NCBI RefSeq assembly: GCF_015221995.1
Contig: NZ_JADFFM010000001.1
Span: 2,542,001-2,606,000 of the forward strand
Direction: 5' to 3'
Length of the DNA: 64,000 nt
DNA from: Mucilaginibacter boryungensis
GTDB taxonomy: Bacteria > Bacteroidota > Bacteroidia > Sphingobacteriales > Sphingobacteriaceae
Under the pieces are notes generated by a model that was given only the letters and a program-made list of their open reading frames with translations, was not told where the DNA came from and did not search any database. Below, piece after piece: positions 9,619 through 19,111 of the stretch. The translations under genes were made by a program, and so were the position numbers. Each line of letters opens with the position of its first letter. Positions within the stretch are counted from its first letter, which is position 1.

Positions 9619-9642
9619 AGTAGCTTCTATTTATCTATTTCA

Positions 9643-11583
9643 TTACTTTACCCCATCCACAGCTTTGGTGTTATCCAATACTGTACGTGTTACAACGCTT
9701 CGCCGACCAGCTGGAGTTATTACAATAGTTTTCAATATAATTTTTTTGCCTGTAGGAATATGAATTGTAACCGGTCCTTTATATTCAATATCCGCATCGC
9801 CAGGGATATTATTATTAAAGGTGAAAAATATTTTTGCACCCGGTATAGGTGAAGTTACATTTAACTGGTAATTATTGGTTACTATAACGGTATCGGTATA
9901 GTTAAATACGGTAGGTACCCTATAATTAATTCCTGTTTTATCAAACCGCTCTAAATGTATAGGCAACGCATTTGCAACAAACCGCTGATACGATTTATTA
10001 GACTGTTTTGCCCACCCCGTCTCAGCCAATGCCAACAGACGCGGTAGCAGCATATATTGCAACTTAGCTACAGATGGGATATGCTCTGTCCATACGCAGG
10101 CCTCCACACCTAAAATATGTGTCCTGTCTGCGGTCGTCAAATCGGTATAATCGGGGTTATAATTATATGCTTTCCACAGTGGCGAGTAGCCCCCATGACT
10201 AGATGGTTCCATATCTGATGCACTTTGCGCATAATCGAAATACAAGCCATTGTTGCCGGGTGCCAGTATAATATCCTGTTTCCTTTTCACTTGTTCAATA
10301 GCCCCCTTTTCCCCGAAACGGTTCATTACGGCTACGTTTTCATTTCCCCCGCCGTTCATTATTTCATCCCAACCAATTAACTTTTTATGTTTCGATTGGA
10401 TGATCGTGTTCAGACGCGAAATAAAATAGCTTTGCAACTCGTGCGTGGTTTTAATACCCATCTTTTTCATAAATGCCTGTACACCCGCGTCTTTCTCCCA
10501 AAAGCCTTTAAAGCACTCATCCCCGCCAATATGGATGTATTCGTATGGAAACAAAGCAGCTACTTCGCCAAATACCTTGTCTAAAAACTGATAGACCCTT
10601 TCATCTGTTGGGTTAAGGGTATTATCAATGTACATTTCATAAGTACCGTTAGGGAACCATTTGGCAAAGCTGCTGCCAGGGCTTACCTTAATGCTGGTGT
10701 CCCTGGTAACGCATAGTTCGGGATAAGATGCAATTGCCGCCATAGAGTGCCCGGGTACATCAATTTCGGGCATTACTTCAATATGCCGTTCGCCGGCATA
10801 GCGGATAATTTCCCTCACTTCCTGTTGTGTATAAAAGCCTCCATCGGTAGCTTTTTCTCCGGGTTGGGGTGGTATAGTATTACTACTAAAGCCCGTGATA
10901 CGGGGTACACGCCAGGCACCAATTTGGGTGAGCTTAGGATAGCTTTTTATTTCCAGCCGCCAGCCCTGGTCGTCCGTTAAGTGCCAGTGAAAACGGTTGA
11001 GTTTATAATACGCCATTAAATCCAACAAATCCTTTATTTCTGAAATAGTGAAAAAATGCCGGGAAACATCTAACATTAATCCCCGGTAAGCAAAGCGCGG
11101 AGAATCTTCAATGGTGAGGCATGGCAAAGCAGCTATTCCTTTAACATTATTCGGGAACAGCTGTATAAGCGTTTGCAGGCCATAAAATAAACCGGCGCCA
11201 TTTGCGGTAAGTGTAATGCCCGATGGTGCTATGTGCAAGCGATATCCTTCGGCCGGGAGATGCGTTGCCCCCCTGGTATTAATGGCAACTGTATTATGCG
11301 TTGCTTTCTGTAGCCGGGCAATTACTTTAGTTTTAAATTTCCAGTTGTTCAGCAAAAAATCTGAAAGAAACTTTACGGCTCTTTGTCCGCCAGCATCAGT
11401 TTGGATAATGGTTTTTGTGTTGAAAACAAAGCTGCCTGCTTCCATTTTTACAGTAGCAGGGGCAGGTATAATTGCCTGAAGGTTGCTTTGGGCAGAACAG
11501 CAGACTGTTATAAAACAAAAACTTACCTGAACTAATAATTTAAAAAAATGTTGAACATACATTTTAAGGCGTATGCTGTTCAT
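9643..11583 (-). CDS. Beta-N-acetylhexosaminidase, GH20 family
   Basis: Predicted periplasmic or surface exo-hexosaminidase removing terminal GlcNAc/GalNAc by substrate-assisted catalysis. Visible landmarks are the N-terminal GH20b domain with LPAEGYRLHI, the barrel start FAYRGLMLDVSRHFF, FHWHLTDDQGWRLEIK, MPEIDVPGHSMA, and the catalytic Asp-Glu pair in YIHIGGDECF (about residues 350-358 from this start). A C-terminal beta-sandwich follows. The frame is open to 11607, but that start overlaps the preceding stop; I prefer the ATG at 11583, just after that stop, giving MNSIRLKMYVQ and a signal peptide ending CCSAQ. ATG 11562 is also possible. It sits in the PUL between a surface lipoprotein and the GH106-like gene. 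Confidence 0.93.
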   Translation of the reverse strand: MNSIRLKMYVQHFFKLLVQVSFCFITVCCSAQSNLQAIIPAPATVKMEAGSFVFNTKTIIQTDAGGQRAVKFLSDFLLNNWKFKTKVIARLQKATHNTVAINTRGATHLPAEGYRLHIAPSGITLTANGAGLFYGLQTLIQLFPNNVKGIAALPCLTIEDSPRFAYRGLMLDVSRHFFTISEIKDLLDLMAYYKLNRFHWHLTDDQGWRLEIKSYPKLTQIGAWRVPRITGFSSNTIPPQPGEKATDGGFYTQQEVREIIRYAGERHIEVMPEIDVPGHSMAAIASYPELCVTRDTSIKVSPGSSFAKWFPNGTYEMYIDNTLNPTDERVYQFLDKVFGEVAALFPYEYIHIGGDECFKGFWEKDAGVQAFMKKMGIKTTHELQSYFISRLNTIIQSKHKKLIGWDEIMNGGGNENVAVMNRFGEKGAIEQVKRKQDIILAPGNNGLYFDYAQSASDMEPSSHGGYSPLWKAYNYNPDYTDLTTADRTHILGVEACVWTEHIPSVAKLQYMLLPRLLALAETGWAKQSNKSYQRFVANALPIHLERFDKTGINYRVPTVFNYTDTVIVTNNYQLNVTSPIPGAKIFFTFNNNIPGDADIEYKGPVTIHIPTGKKIILKTIVITPAGRRSVVTRTVLDNTKAVDGVK

Positions 11584-11590
11584 TAGTTTA

Positions 11591-12652
11591 TTATTGATAA
11601 CTATCATTCACCAATTTCAGTTTATAAAAGCAGGCCCCATTTACAATACGTGCACCTTGCCATTGGCCGTTAGCAGCATAAAAATCTATCGTACTTGTAC
11701 TCCAGTCATTTAAAGTACAGCCTATTGCTGGCCGGGGATTTTTATTGGCATCAGGCCGCACCAGTACAATTTGCCCGCTGGGCTGGTTAATAATCCCTTT
11801 TACAAACGTTAACCCGTTTGTAGGGGCGGTTGAGAAAGATTTGGTTGTTTTATTAAAAACATACTCACCTCCGTTGCTGGTTACCCATAATAAATTTTTG
11901 TTGCCATAATAAGCCCCAATCTCGTGCCCCCAGGCTGTTGGCAATGTTTTTCTGTAGGTAATAACTTCGGTAAGCTCGGGCTTAGCATCTGTACCGGCAA
12001 TGGCTAATGCGGTTAAAATATGTGCGTTGGTTGAAGGGTCCTGTCCCGTAACCCATAGCACGCTTAAATCCGGGTCCCATAATACTGCATGTGCCGCAAG
12101 CAGCGTATATTCGGCATAGGTATTATTATCCGGCCCTTGCGATGATGCGTACACCCTTATCCAATTACCATCCGATGCTGCCAGTGCAATATTGCCATTA
12201 GGCAGCAGTTCGGCCGAATGTAAATTGCCCGATATTATTTTTGACCATTTACGTACCCCTGACGGGTATTCAATAATTGCGGCAAAGCTATTGTCGCTGA
12301 TAGCTGCATAGTCGGCGTTTTGCCAAATGGGCATCTTTCGTGGTTTAAAATCGGTCCCACCACCAAACTTACTGTTTTCATCGGCGCTAAAACCAAGGTT
12401 TACCGTTGGGCCCCAACTCCATTTCTTAGCGTCACTTAAATTCCAATCGGTACTCACCGGGTCGTATATCTCAATTTTTTTACTGGTATTGTTGGTTAAA
12501 GCTACCAAAAGCCCGGTATACGACACCGGGGCTGCGGGAGTATTACCGGTGTTGGCAGAATCGGTGGGTGAATCACCACCCACCGGTTTTTTACTACAAG
12601 CGATATTGAGGTTAATTAAACATATCAATAGCGCAAAACATATCTTTTTCAT
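11591..12652 (-). CDS. Surface lipoprotein of the PUL, copy B (DUF6528-like)
   Basis: A lipoprotein of about 353 aa: MKKICFALLICLINLNIAC gives a type II signal peptide with Cys19 followed by SKK. The frame extends to a TTG two codons upstream, but the ATG at 12652 is the better start. The body has repeated beta-strand blocks (HSAELLPNGNIALAAS, AHAVLWDP, GHEIGAYY, VKGIINQPSGQIVLV) suggesting a beta-propeller-like fold. It is clearly paralogous to the gene just upstream, which has the same motifs in the same order. Position after SusD suggests a surface glycan-binding protein (a SusE/F-like role), but this is inferred from location; the DUF number is from memory. Confidence 0.72.
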   Translation of the reverse strand: MKKICFALLICLINLNIACSKKPVGGDSPTDSANTGNTPAAPVSYTGLLVALTNNTSKKIEIYDPVSTDWNLSDAKKWSWGPTVNLGFSADENSKFGGGTDFKPRKMPIWQNADYAAISDNSFAAIIEYPSGVRKWSKIISGNLHSAELLPNGNIALAASDGNWIRVYASSQGPDNNTYAEYTLLAAHAVLWDPDLSVLWVTGQDPSTNAHILTALAIAGTDAKPELTEVITYRKTLPTAWGHEIGAYYGNKNLLWVTSNGGEYVFNKTTKSFSTAPTNGLTFVKGIINQPSGQIVLVRPDANKNPRPAIGCTLNDWSTSTIDFYAANGQWQGARIVNGACFYKLKLVNDSYQ

Positions 12653-12667
12653 TAACAATTTTTTAGT

Positions 12668-13807
12668 TTATTGATAATCAGGATCAAACACCCTGATCTT
12701 ATAGAATTTAGCGCCTGGCACTATGCGGGTGGCAGCAGGGTTATAAAAATTAACGGTATCATTTTGCCAGCTCGATTCGCCCGTACCGCCAGCATTTTGC
12801 GGCCGTATTTCAACAATCTGCCCTGATGGTTGGTTACCTATACCTTTTACAAAATTGCGGTTAGCGGCGCCACTTACTGGTGTAAAGGTTTTGGTAGTTT
12901 TATCAAAAATATATACTCCTTTGCTATTATCGGTATTATCAACCTGTACTGCTACCCATAGTTTATTATTATCATAGTAGTAAGGCGAAATTTCGTGGCC
13001 GTATTTACCGGGCAGCACTGCGCGGTAATTCGTATCTTCCGTCAACACCGGATTAGCCGCTGTACCAGTAACTTGCAATGCAGTTATTACTTGATTTAGC
13101 GCGTCCCAATAATTAGCGCTATGAATAGGTAACCATCCAATTACCCATAATCGGTTGATGGAAGGGTCCCATAAAACGGCATGCGCCGAGCCAAGGGAAA
13201 ATTCAGCATAATGATCATGGTTTGGTACAGGTTGCGACGATGAGTAAACGCGCACCCAATTGCGCCCGGCGGATGCCAATGCAATATTTCCATTTGGCAA
13301 TAATTCTACCGAGTGTATTTCAACCTGCGGGTCGGCAGTACTAAAACCCATGGTCCATATTTTATTACCAGATGGATAAGCGGCGATTGTTGCTAAACGC
13401 CCACCCGCTGTTGCTATGGCCTGACTGGTGCCTGTAAAGGCATTTACATTTCTTAGCTTAACATCGGTAGGGCCACCCCATAATGGGATTTCGGCAGTTG
13501 AACTGTAACCAAGTGCAGTTGTTGGAGTAAAAGACCACTTTAACGCTGGGGCCGTGTTCCAATAATATACCGCCGGGTCATACACCTCAACTGCGTTATT
13601 AGCTTGGTTAACCGCACCTATCCAACAACCACAGGTTGTGGATTCGATTGAAAGGTTAGGTGACTTCACCTGCTGACCCGATCCGGAGTCTGCAATTTTA
13701 TGCTCCTTTTTACAACCTGTCACAACTACTATTAGCACTGCTAAAATTCCGATCAGTCCCGCGTTTTTTTTCACCGCAGGACGATTAAGTGATTTTTCAA
13801 TTTTCAT
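12668..13807 (-). CDS. Surface lipoprotein of the PUL, copy A (DUF6528-like)
   Basis: A 379-aa lipoprotein with a longer basic N-region (MKIEKSLNRPAVKKN), a hydrophobic core and lipobox VVTGC (Cys32) followed by KKE. The mature protein shares ordered motifs with copy B: IGAVNQANNAVEVYDP at the start, HSVELLPNGNIALASA, NWVRVYSSSQ, AHAVLWDP, GHEISPYYYDN and VKGIGNQPSGQIVEI. It therefore arose by tandem duplication, with divergence. The gap to copy B is only 15 bp. Predicted outer-membrane surface location and glycan capture are inferences from the SusCD context. Confidence 0.72.
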   Translation of the reverse strand: MKIEKSLNRPAVKKNAGLIGILAVLIVVVTGCKKEHKIADSGSGQQVKSPNLSIESTTCGCWIGAVNQANNAVEVYDPAVYYWNTAPALKWSFTPTTALGYSSTAEIPLWGGPTDVKLRNVNAFTGTSQAIATAGGRLATIAAYPSGNKIWTMGFSTADPQVEIHSVELLPNGNIALASAGRNWVRVYSSSQPVPNHDHYAEFSLGSAHAVLWDPSINRLWVIGWLPIHSANYWDALNQVITALQVTGTAANPVLTEDTNYRAVLPGKYGHEISPYYYDNNKLWVAVQVDNTDNSKGVYIFDKTTKTFTPVSGAANRNFVKGIGNQPSGQIVEIRPQNAGGTGESSWQNDTVNFYNPAATRIVPGAKFYKIRVFDPDYQ

Positions 13808-13884
13808 AATTTATAGCTTATAGGTTAATAATTTCAGATTTAGAAAAGCAGGGGGTTATAAGCATAACCCACCTGCCAACCAAT

Positions 13885-13913
13885 TATCTCTTTAAACCAA
13901 TTGAAAAGAGATA
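13885..13913. other. Hairpin between susD and the lipoprotein genes
   Basis: TATCTCTTT (13885-13893) and AAAGAGATA (13905-13913) are perfectly complementary, with an 11-nt loop. It lies in the 137-bp gap after susD on the transcribed strand and has no T run behind it, so it may be an mRNA-processing or stability element that sets expression of the lipoproteins relative to SusCD, rather than a terminator. Confidence 0.4.
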
Positions 13914-13944
13914 GTTAGTTTACCTGCCTGATGGCTGTTTGATC

Positions 13945-15501
13945 TTAATATCCAGGGTTTTGCGTTAACTGATCGTTGAGCAATATTTCCGCGTTTGGTA
14001 TAGGGAAAAGAAGCCTGTTCTGCGTAATGTTATAGGAGCCGCTTTGCAGATAACTATACTGGGCCTTTTGTTTTACACCAAAGGCAGTCATTACCGGTAT
14101 GGCATTTCCGGTACGCACCAGATCGAGCCAGCGTTTATTTTCAAAAGCCAGTTCTACCCTTCTTTCTTTTAGGATAATGGCACGCAGCGCGGTCTGATCT
14201 GTAGTAGTAATATTATTCGCAGTGTTACCAAAAGCCCTGCTCCTTACCATATTCAGGTAAGGTAAAGCTTCACCGCCCTTATTTTGCTCGGTCAGGCTTT
14301 CGGCCAGTAATAACAAAACTTCGGAATAACGGTAAACGGGCCAATCATCGTTGGTTTGATTGCCAATAGTATGTGTGTGCAGATACTTTTTAGGAAACGG
14401 ACGGCCAACCTTACCGGCAGGGGCAACATAGCCCACTACAGATTTCACTGCTGTGGCTGTAAAATCGTCGGTAGCGTTAAAGGTTCCTTCCGCAATGCCA
14501 ATAGAGGCATCCAGGCGCAGATCGCCGGGTTCGTATGCGCTGATCAAATCCTGAGTTGGCGTATTAAAGCCACCAACGGTAGTTATACTATTATAATTTA
14601 CGCCTGTTACAACCGTGGTATTGGCCATGCGTGGCAAAAAATTATAAACGGAGGCCTCGGTATTGGCTTGCGGAGTAGCTAAGGCCGTATTAAATTGTAT
14701 CTCAAAAACAGATTCTTTACCATTTTTATTCGCTAACTGAAAAGCATCGCTATAATTGGGAAATAAACTGTACCCCATAGTAGTTACCTGTTTTAAGGCG
14801 GTTTCGGCTAAATCATATTTTTTCAGGGTAACATATACATCGCCCAGCAATGTGAGTGCAGCGCCTTTTGTAGCACGCCCGGTTTGGGGGAATGCCGGCG
14901 TATTTAATTTTGCTGCTGCATCGGTTGCATCGGCTATAATGAAGTTATATACGTCCTGAACAGATGACCTGGGAATATAGGTTTCCGCACGGCTAAGCGG
15001 GGCATGCGGATAAATGGGTACACCACCGTAATAGCGCACCAAGTCAAAATAAGCAAGGGCACGTATAAATTTTGATTCGCCAAGTATGCTGTTACGGCTG
15101 GTTGCCGGCAAGGTAATATCATCAATATGATCGATAATAACATTCGCTGCTGATATGGCGTTAAAGGCGGTATTCCACTTAGCCGGGGTTTGGTTATTAT
15201 ATTTATCATCCAAAAAATCGGCAACTGCGTACCGGTTAGTGGTGGCTACGGCCTGGTCGGATGATTTGTAATCGTAGTGGGTATTATCCGAACGCATTTC
15301 GCCCATTGTCCATGCGCTTTTACTATTGTATAACGCACGTAGTTGGTTGTATGCGCCATTTACTGCTAAATTAAAATCGTTTTCTGTTTTAAAATAGCTG
15401 CTAAGGGTTATACTGGTTGGGTTTGTTTCCTCTAAAAACTTTTTACATGATACCTGCAACAAGCCCAGCATCAATATTGTTGTATATATAATCTTTTTCA
15501 T
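13945..15501 (-). CDS. SusD/RagB family nutrient-binding outer membrane lipoprotein
   Basis: Outer-membrane lipoprotein of 518 aa that forms the lid of the SusC channel and binds the glycan. Start MKKIIYTTILMLGLLQVSC gives a lipobox with the acceptor Cys followed by KKFLEETNPT, typical of SusD. The frame opens seven codons earlier, inside the susC stop region; ATG 15501 is preferred. Helical TPR-like parts (YNQLRALYNSKSAW, ILGESKFIRALAYFDLVRYYG, GAALTLLGDVYVTLKKYDLAE) and the C-terminal block (RSRAFGNTAN, ILKERRVELAFENKRWLDLVR, LFPIPNAEILLNDQLTQNPGY) match the family along its full length. It follows susC by 10 bp. Confidence 0.97.
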   Translation of the reverse strand: MKKIIYTTILMLGLLQVSCKKFLEETNPTSITLSSYFKTENDFNLAVNGAYNQLRALYNSKSAWTMGEMRSDNTHYDYKSSDQAVATTNRYAVADFLDDKYNNQTPAKWNTAFNAISAANVIIDHIDDITLPATSRNSILGESKFIRALAYFDLVRYYGGVPIYPHAPLSRAETYIPRSSVQDVYNFIIADATDAAAKLNTPAFPQTGRATKGAALTLLGDVYVTLKKYDLAETALKQVTTMGYSLFPNYSDAFQLANKNGKESVFEIQFNTALATPQANTEASVYNFLPRMANTTVVTGVNYNSITTVGGFNTPTQDLISAYEPGDLRLDASIGIAEGTFNATDDFTATAVKSVVGYVAPAGKVGRPFPKKYLHTHTIGNQTNDDWPVYRYSEVLLLLAESLTEQNKGGEALPYLNMVRSRAFGNTANNITTTDQTALRAIILKERRVELAFENKRWLDLVRTGNAIPVMTAFGVKQKAQYSYLQSGSYNITQNRLLFPIPNAEILLNDQLTQNPGY

Positions 15502-15511
15502 CTCTTTAAGT

Positions 15512-18500
15512 TTAAAGGCCAAGGTTTATACCAAAAGTTAAAGTCCGTTGTAAAGGATAGGCACCAAAATCCTGGCTTTGGCTTACCGAGTTTAGGCCCG
15601 ACGAGCTAACTTCGGGGTTACCCGGGTAGCTGGTAAATATGTAAGCGTTTTGCAGCGTAGTATACACACGTAAGCTTTTAATATATGGGGTCTTGAATTT
15701 TTTAATACTGTAACCCAAAGCTATATTGTTGATAGTGATGTGCGATGCATCGTGTATAAACAAGGTATTATCTGCCCGGTAGGCTGCAGTAGTATTAGCC
15801 AGGGTACGTGCTACCATGCCATCGCCAGGATTGGCTTCGGAACGCCAGCGATTCAGTAATTCGGGCGGGCCGTTAAAAACACCATCCAAATTATAGGTGC
15901 TTTCTTCCATCCCGTTTTTCAGTTTATTTCCATAAGTGCCTGATAGGGTGATACCAAAATCGAAGTTCTTGTACTGGAAGTTGTTACTGAAACCAAAAAT
16001 AAAGTCGGGGTTAGGATCGCCTATAACTGTTTGGTCATCCGGGAAGGTGATCTTACCATCGCCATTTAAGTCTTTAAAGCGTACAGTTCCAGCTTGCGAT
16101 AGCGTAGTGCTGCCCGTGCCATAGTATTTAGGCCCGGCGTTGGCCTCGGCCTGGTTTTTAAATATGCCATCAAAAACATAGCCGTAAAACTGCCCGATAG
16201 GTTTGCCCACCAGGGTGCGATAATCGGTAAATTCTGTTAAGGTAGTTGTAGGGGAATCGGCAAAGGCGATGTTATTGACGCCAATGCGTTGCACTATATT
16301 TTTATTGAACGAAATATTAAAATCGCTGCTCCATTTAAATGCGCCAACCAGGTTTTTGGTGCTCAACACAAATTCGTGGCCCCATTGCTTAATATCGCCA
16401 AGGTTATCCTGTACAGATACGAAGCCTGATGATTGCGGAACAGGAACTGTAAATAATAAACCGGTAGTTAGTTTACTATAATAATCGTAGGTGAAATTGA
16501 TGCGGCCACCAAATAAGCCCAAATCAAAACCGGCATCAAATTGCTTATTGCGCTCCCAGGCCAGATCATTATTACCCAAGTTACCCTGAACTTTACCCGG
16601 CGCAAGGCCATTAGAGAAGGTGTAGTTAGCATTGCTGATAGCCGGTATGGTAGTGTAGTTACCTATTTCGTTCATCCCGGTTAAACCATAGCTAAGCCTG
16701 AATTTTAAAAAGCTTAGCTTGGTAAGGTTTTGTAAAAAAGGTTCATCGCTGGCTACCCAGCCTGCACCTACCGAAGGGAAAGTACCCCATTTATGATTTG
16801 CCCCAAAACGCGAGGAGCCATCGCGCCTAACAGTGGCCTGTACGGTATATTTTTGCTTATAGCTATAATTCACCCTACTTAAGAACGACATCATGGTCCA
16901 CGCGCCGGCGCTTGATGTAGAGGTGGTAAACCGTGTGGCGGCGTTTAAATATTGAACATTGTTATCAGGAAAATCACGGCCTACCAGATCGCTGGAAAAG
17001 CCTGTTGAACGCTGTGCGGTGAAACCACCCAATATTTGCAGCGCATGATCGCCAAAGTTTTTATGATAGTTCAGCGTATTCTCACTAAGCCAGGTATAAT
17101 CGTTATTCTCGGCTGTTTCACCAAGGGCGGTATTGTTGCCTGGCGGTGGGTTCTCTATAGGCAGCGCGTTAAACCCACCAATAGATGTTGATGGTATGAA
17201 CCTGTTGCGTGTAGCATTAGCAATATCAGCATTACCTGCAATTTTAAGTGTAAGGCCTGGCATTAGCTTTACCTCGGTAAACAAATTGGCCAGCACACGC
17301 AAGCGGTTGTCATCATCCTTGGTTTCCAATAGCTGCCTTAACGGGTTAGCCCAAACAAACTGATTGGTAAAGCCAGAGATACCTAAGGCTAACGACCCAT
17401 CGGCGTTATAAGGCGACCCCATGGTTGGCATCATCGAGGCTGAGGCAAAAAGTGCCCGTTGCCCGTCAATATTAAATCCATTCCCTTGCCTGTTATTATG
17501 TTCCAATTGTATAGATGGGGCCAGGCTAAAACCAACCTTTACACTTTTGTTGATGGTAAAATCGCCATTAGCTCTAAGCGAAAAGCGGCGATACCCTGTA
17601 TTTTTCATAATACCCTGCTGGTTAAAATAGCCGCCAATAATGCTCAAGGCCGATTTTTCGTTACCTGACGATATAGACAGGCTATAATTTTGAACAGGCG
17701 CATTACGTGTTAATACGCTAAACCAATCTGTCCCCACGCCATATTGATCGGGATTTTGATATACTGCAGGAATACCGCCAGTATACCCTTCGTACAAAGC
17801 TTTATCTTCATAAAACCCTTTCATATAGGTGGCTAACTGTGTGGCATTCATTACAGGCGGAATTAATTCTTTCATTAGTGAGGATACTCCGTAATAAGAA
17901 TTAAAATCTATTTTTGTGGCACCAGCCTTACCCCTTTTAGTGGTAACAATAACAACACCATTAGCCGCACGCGAGCCATACAAAGCGGTAGAAGAAGCAT
18001 CTTTTAATACCGTAAAGCTTTCAATTTCATCCGGGTTGATATTATTAATATTATCTACAGTACCAGGCATTGGCTGGCCATCTATCACGAATAAAGGTTT
18101 TACTGATGAGGTGAAAGAAGACGCCCCCCTAATCCGAAGGTCCATACTTTGACCGGGCCGGCCGGTAGTTTGTGCCAGTTGAACACCCGGCAGTTTCCCT
18201 TCCAGTCTTTCGGCAAAGGTGCCGGTGGGCTGATCCTTAATATCAGTTGCCGATAACCTGGCAACCGAGCCCACAATTTCGCGCTGGTTTTGACTGCCAT
18301 AGGCCACTACCACCACATCGCTTAGCAACGCAGCTGTTTGTACTAACTGTATATCAATAACTTTCTGGCCGTTTATAGCTATTTCCTTACTGGCATAACC
18401 CAGGTATTCAAATACCAATACCCCATCGGTACCCGGTACATTAATGGTATAATTTCCGTCGGCATTAGTGGCGGTGCCCGTTTGGGTTCCTTTAACCCTC

Positions 18501-18949
18501 ACTGTTACCCCTGCAAGCGGCTGGTTGTTAGCGGCGTCGGTTACCCGCCCTTTTATAGCGACGGCAATAGTTGAATTACCTGTTGTGGTTTTACGCACAA
18601 CTACAATAGTATTTTGTTGTATAGTATATGTAAAGGGCTGGTTAGCAAAACTTTTTTGTAACACTTCCTCTATTGATGCATCGTTAACCTGGATATCTAC
18701 TGGTTTGGCATCTTTTAAAATTTCCACGTCCCACAAAACGTTATAGCCGCTTTGTTTACGTATTTGGCGAAAAACTTCTTCGAGCGGGATATGTTTGGCA
18801 GATAATACTATTTTTTGAGCATAGCCAGAGGCACTAACCTCCATTAAAGCTGCGATCATTAAAACAAGGGTGAGTTTCATAATCAACAGGATTTTTTTGT
18901 AAGCAATACAGCGTTTTTCACCGTACTTATCAGATAAGTAAAATTTCAT
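15512..18949 (-). CDS. SusC/RagA TonB-dependent glycan importer with N-terminal STN domain
   Basis: Outer-membrane transporter of 1145 aa. The long N-terminus MKFYLSDKYGEKRC before MKLTLVLMIAALME is typical of STN-bearing SusC proteins and supports the upstream start. In order: signal peptide ending SGYAQ, STN domain (about 45-115), carboxypeptidase-D-like beta-sandwich (GRVTDAANNQPLAGVTV), TonB-box/SusC linker DVVVVAYGSQ, plug with RIRGASSFTSSVKPLFVIDG and SRAANGVVIVTTKRG, then a beta-barrel ending in LQRTLTFGINLGL. The STN domain signals through the FecR anti-sigma factor encoded just upstream, so import and regulation are coupled. It probably takes up oligosaccharides released by the downstream hydrolases. 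Confidence 0.97.
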   Translation of the reverse strand: MKFYLSDKYGEKRCIAYKKILLIMKLTLVLMIAALMEVSASGYAQKIVLSAKHIPLEEVFRQIRKQSGYNVLWDVEILKDAKPVDIQVNDASIEEVLQKSFANQPFTYTIQQNTIVVVRKTTTGNSTIAVAIKGRVTDAANNQPLAGVTVRVKGTQTGTATNADGNYTINVPGTDGVLVFEYLGYASKEIAINGQKVIDIQLVQTAALLSDVVVVAYGSQNQREIVGSVARLSATDIKDQPTGTFAERLEGKLPGVQLAQTTGRPGQSMDLRIRGASSFTSSVKPLFVIDGQPMPGTVDNINNINPDEIESFTVLKDASSTALYGSRAANGVVIVTTKRGKAGATKIDFNSYYGVSSLMKELIPPVMNATQLATYMKGFYEDKALYEGYTGGIPAVYQNPDQYGVGTDWFSVLTRNAPVQNYSLSISSGNEKSALSIIGGYFNQQGIMKNTGYRRFSLRANGDFTINKSVKVGFSLAPSIQLEHNNRQGNGFNIDGQRALFASASMMPTMGSPYNADGSLALGISGFTNQFVWANPLRQLLETKDDDNRLRVLANLFTEVKLMPGLTLKIAGNADIANATRNRFIPSTSIGGFNALPIENPPPGNNTALGETAENNDYTWLSENTLNYHKNFGDHALQILGGFTAQRSTGFSSDLVGRDFPDNNVQYLNAATRFTTSTSSAGAWTMMSFLSRVNYSYKQKYTVQATVRRDGSSRFGANHKWGTFPSVGAGWVASDEPFLQNLTKLSFLKFRLSYGLTGMNEIGNYTTIPAISNANYTFSNGLAPGKVQGNLGNNDLAWERNKQFDAGFDLGLFGGRINFTYDYYSKLTTGLLFTVPVPQSSGFVSVQDNLGDIKQWGHEFVLSTKNLVGAFKWSSDFNISFNKNIVQRIGVNNIAFADSPTTTLTEFTDYRTLVGKPIGQFYGYVFDGIFKNQAEANAGPKYYGTGSTTLSQAGTVRFKDLNGDGKITFPDDQTVIGDPNPDFIFGFSNNFQYKNFDFGITLSGTYGNKLKNGMEESTYNLDGVFNGPPELLNRWRSEANPGDGMVARTLANTTAAYRADNTLFIHDASHITINNIALGYSIKKFKTPYIKSLRVYTTLQNAYIFTSYPGNPEVSSSGLNSVSQSQDFGAYPLQRTLTFGINLGL

Positions 18950-19038
18950 TACATTTGAATGTTTGGGTTTAATAATTGGTAATTGTGGCTACAATTTCTA
19001 ATAACATACTTGTTTATACAGGGTTAAACTCAAACGCA

Positions 19039-19081
19039 CCGCTTGCGCGGCTTAACCAGGAGCGCTCCACCGCTTCTGGTT
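19039..19081 (-). promoter_or_regulatory. Two adjacent hairpins in the fecR-susC leader
   Basis: In the 162-bp gap upstream of susC, CCGC-TTGC-GCGG (19039-19050) and AACCAG.AGCG...CGCT.CTGGTT (19054-19081, one mismatch) are GC-rich inverted repeats in otherwise AT-rich DNA. On the transcribed (minus) strand they lie after fecR and before susC, with no T run. They may be a structured leader, a barrier after fecR, or a site for post-transcriptional control of susC. Confidence 0.4.
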
Positions 19082-19111
19082 ATTAAGTTACCTTGTATCC
19101 TTCCTGATACT

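Noticed and set aside
9607..9852. Plus-strand frame inside the PUL hydrolase region
   Set aside because: Antisense shadow of GH20 and GH106-like coding sequence, with Ser/Tyr-rich composition.
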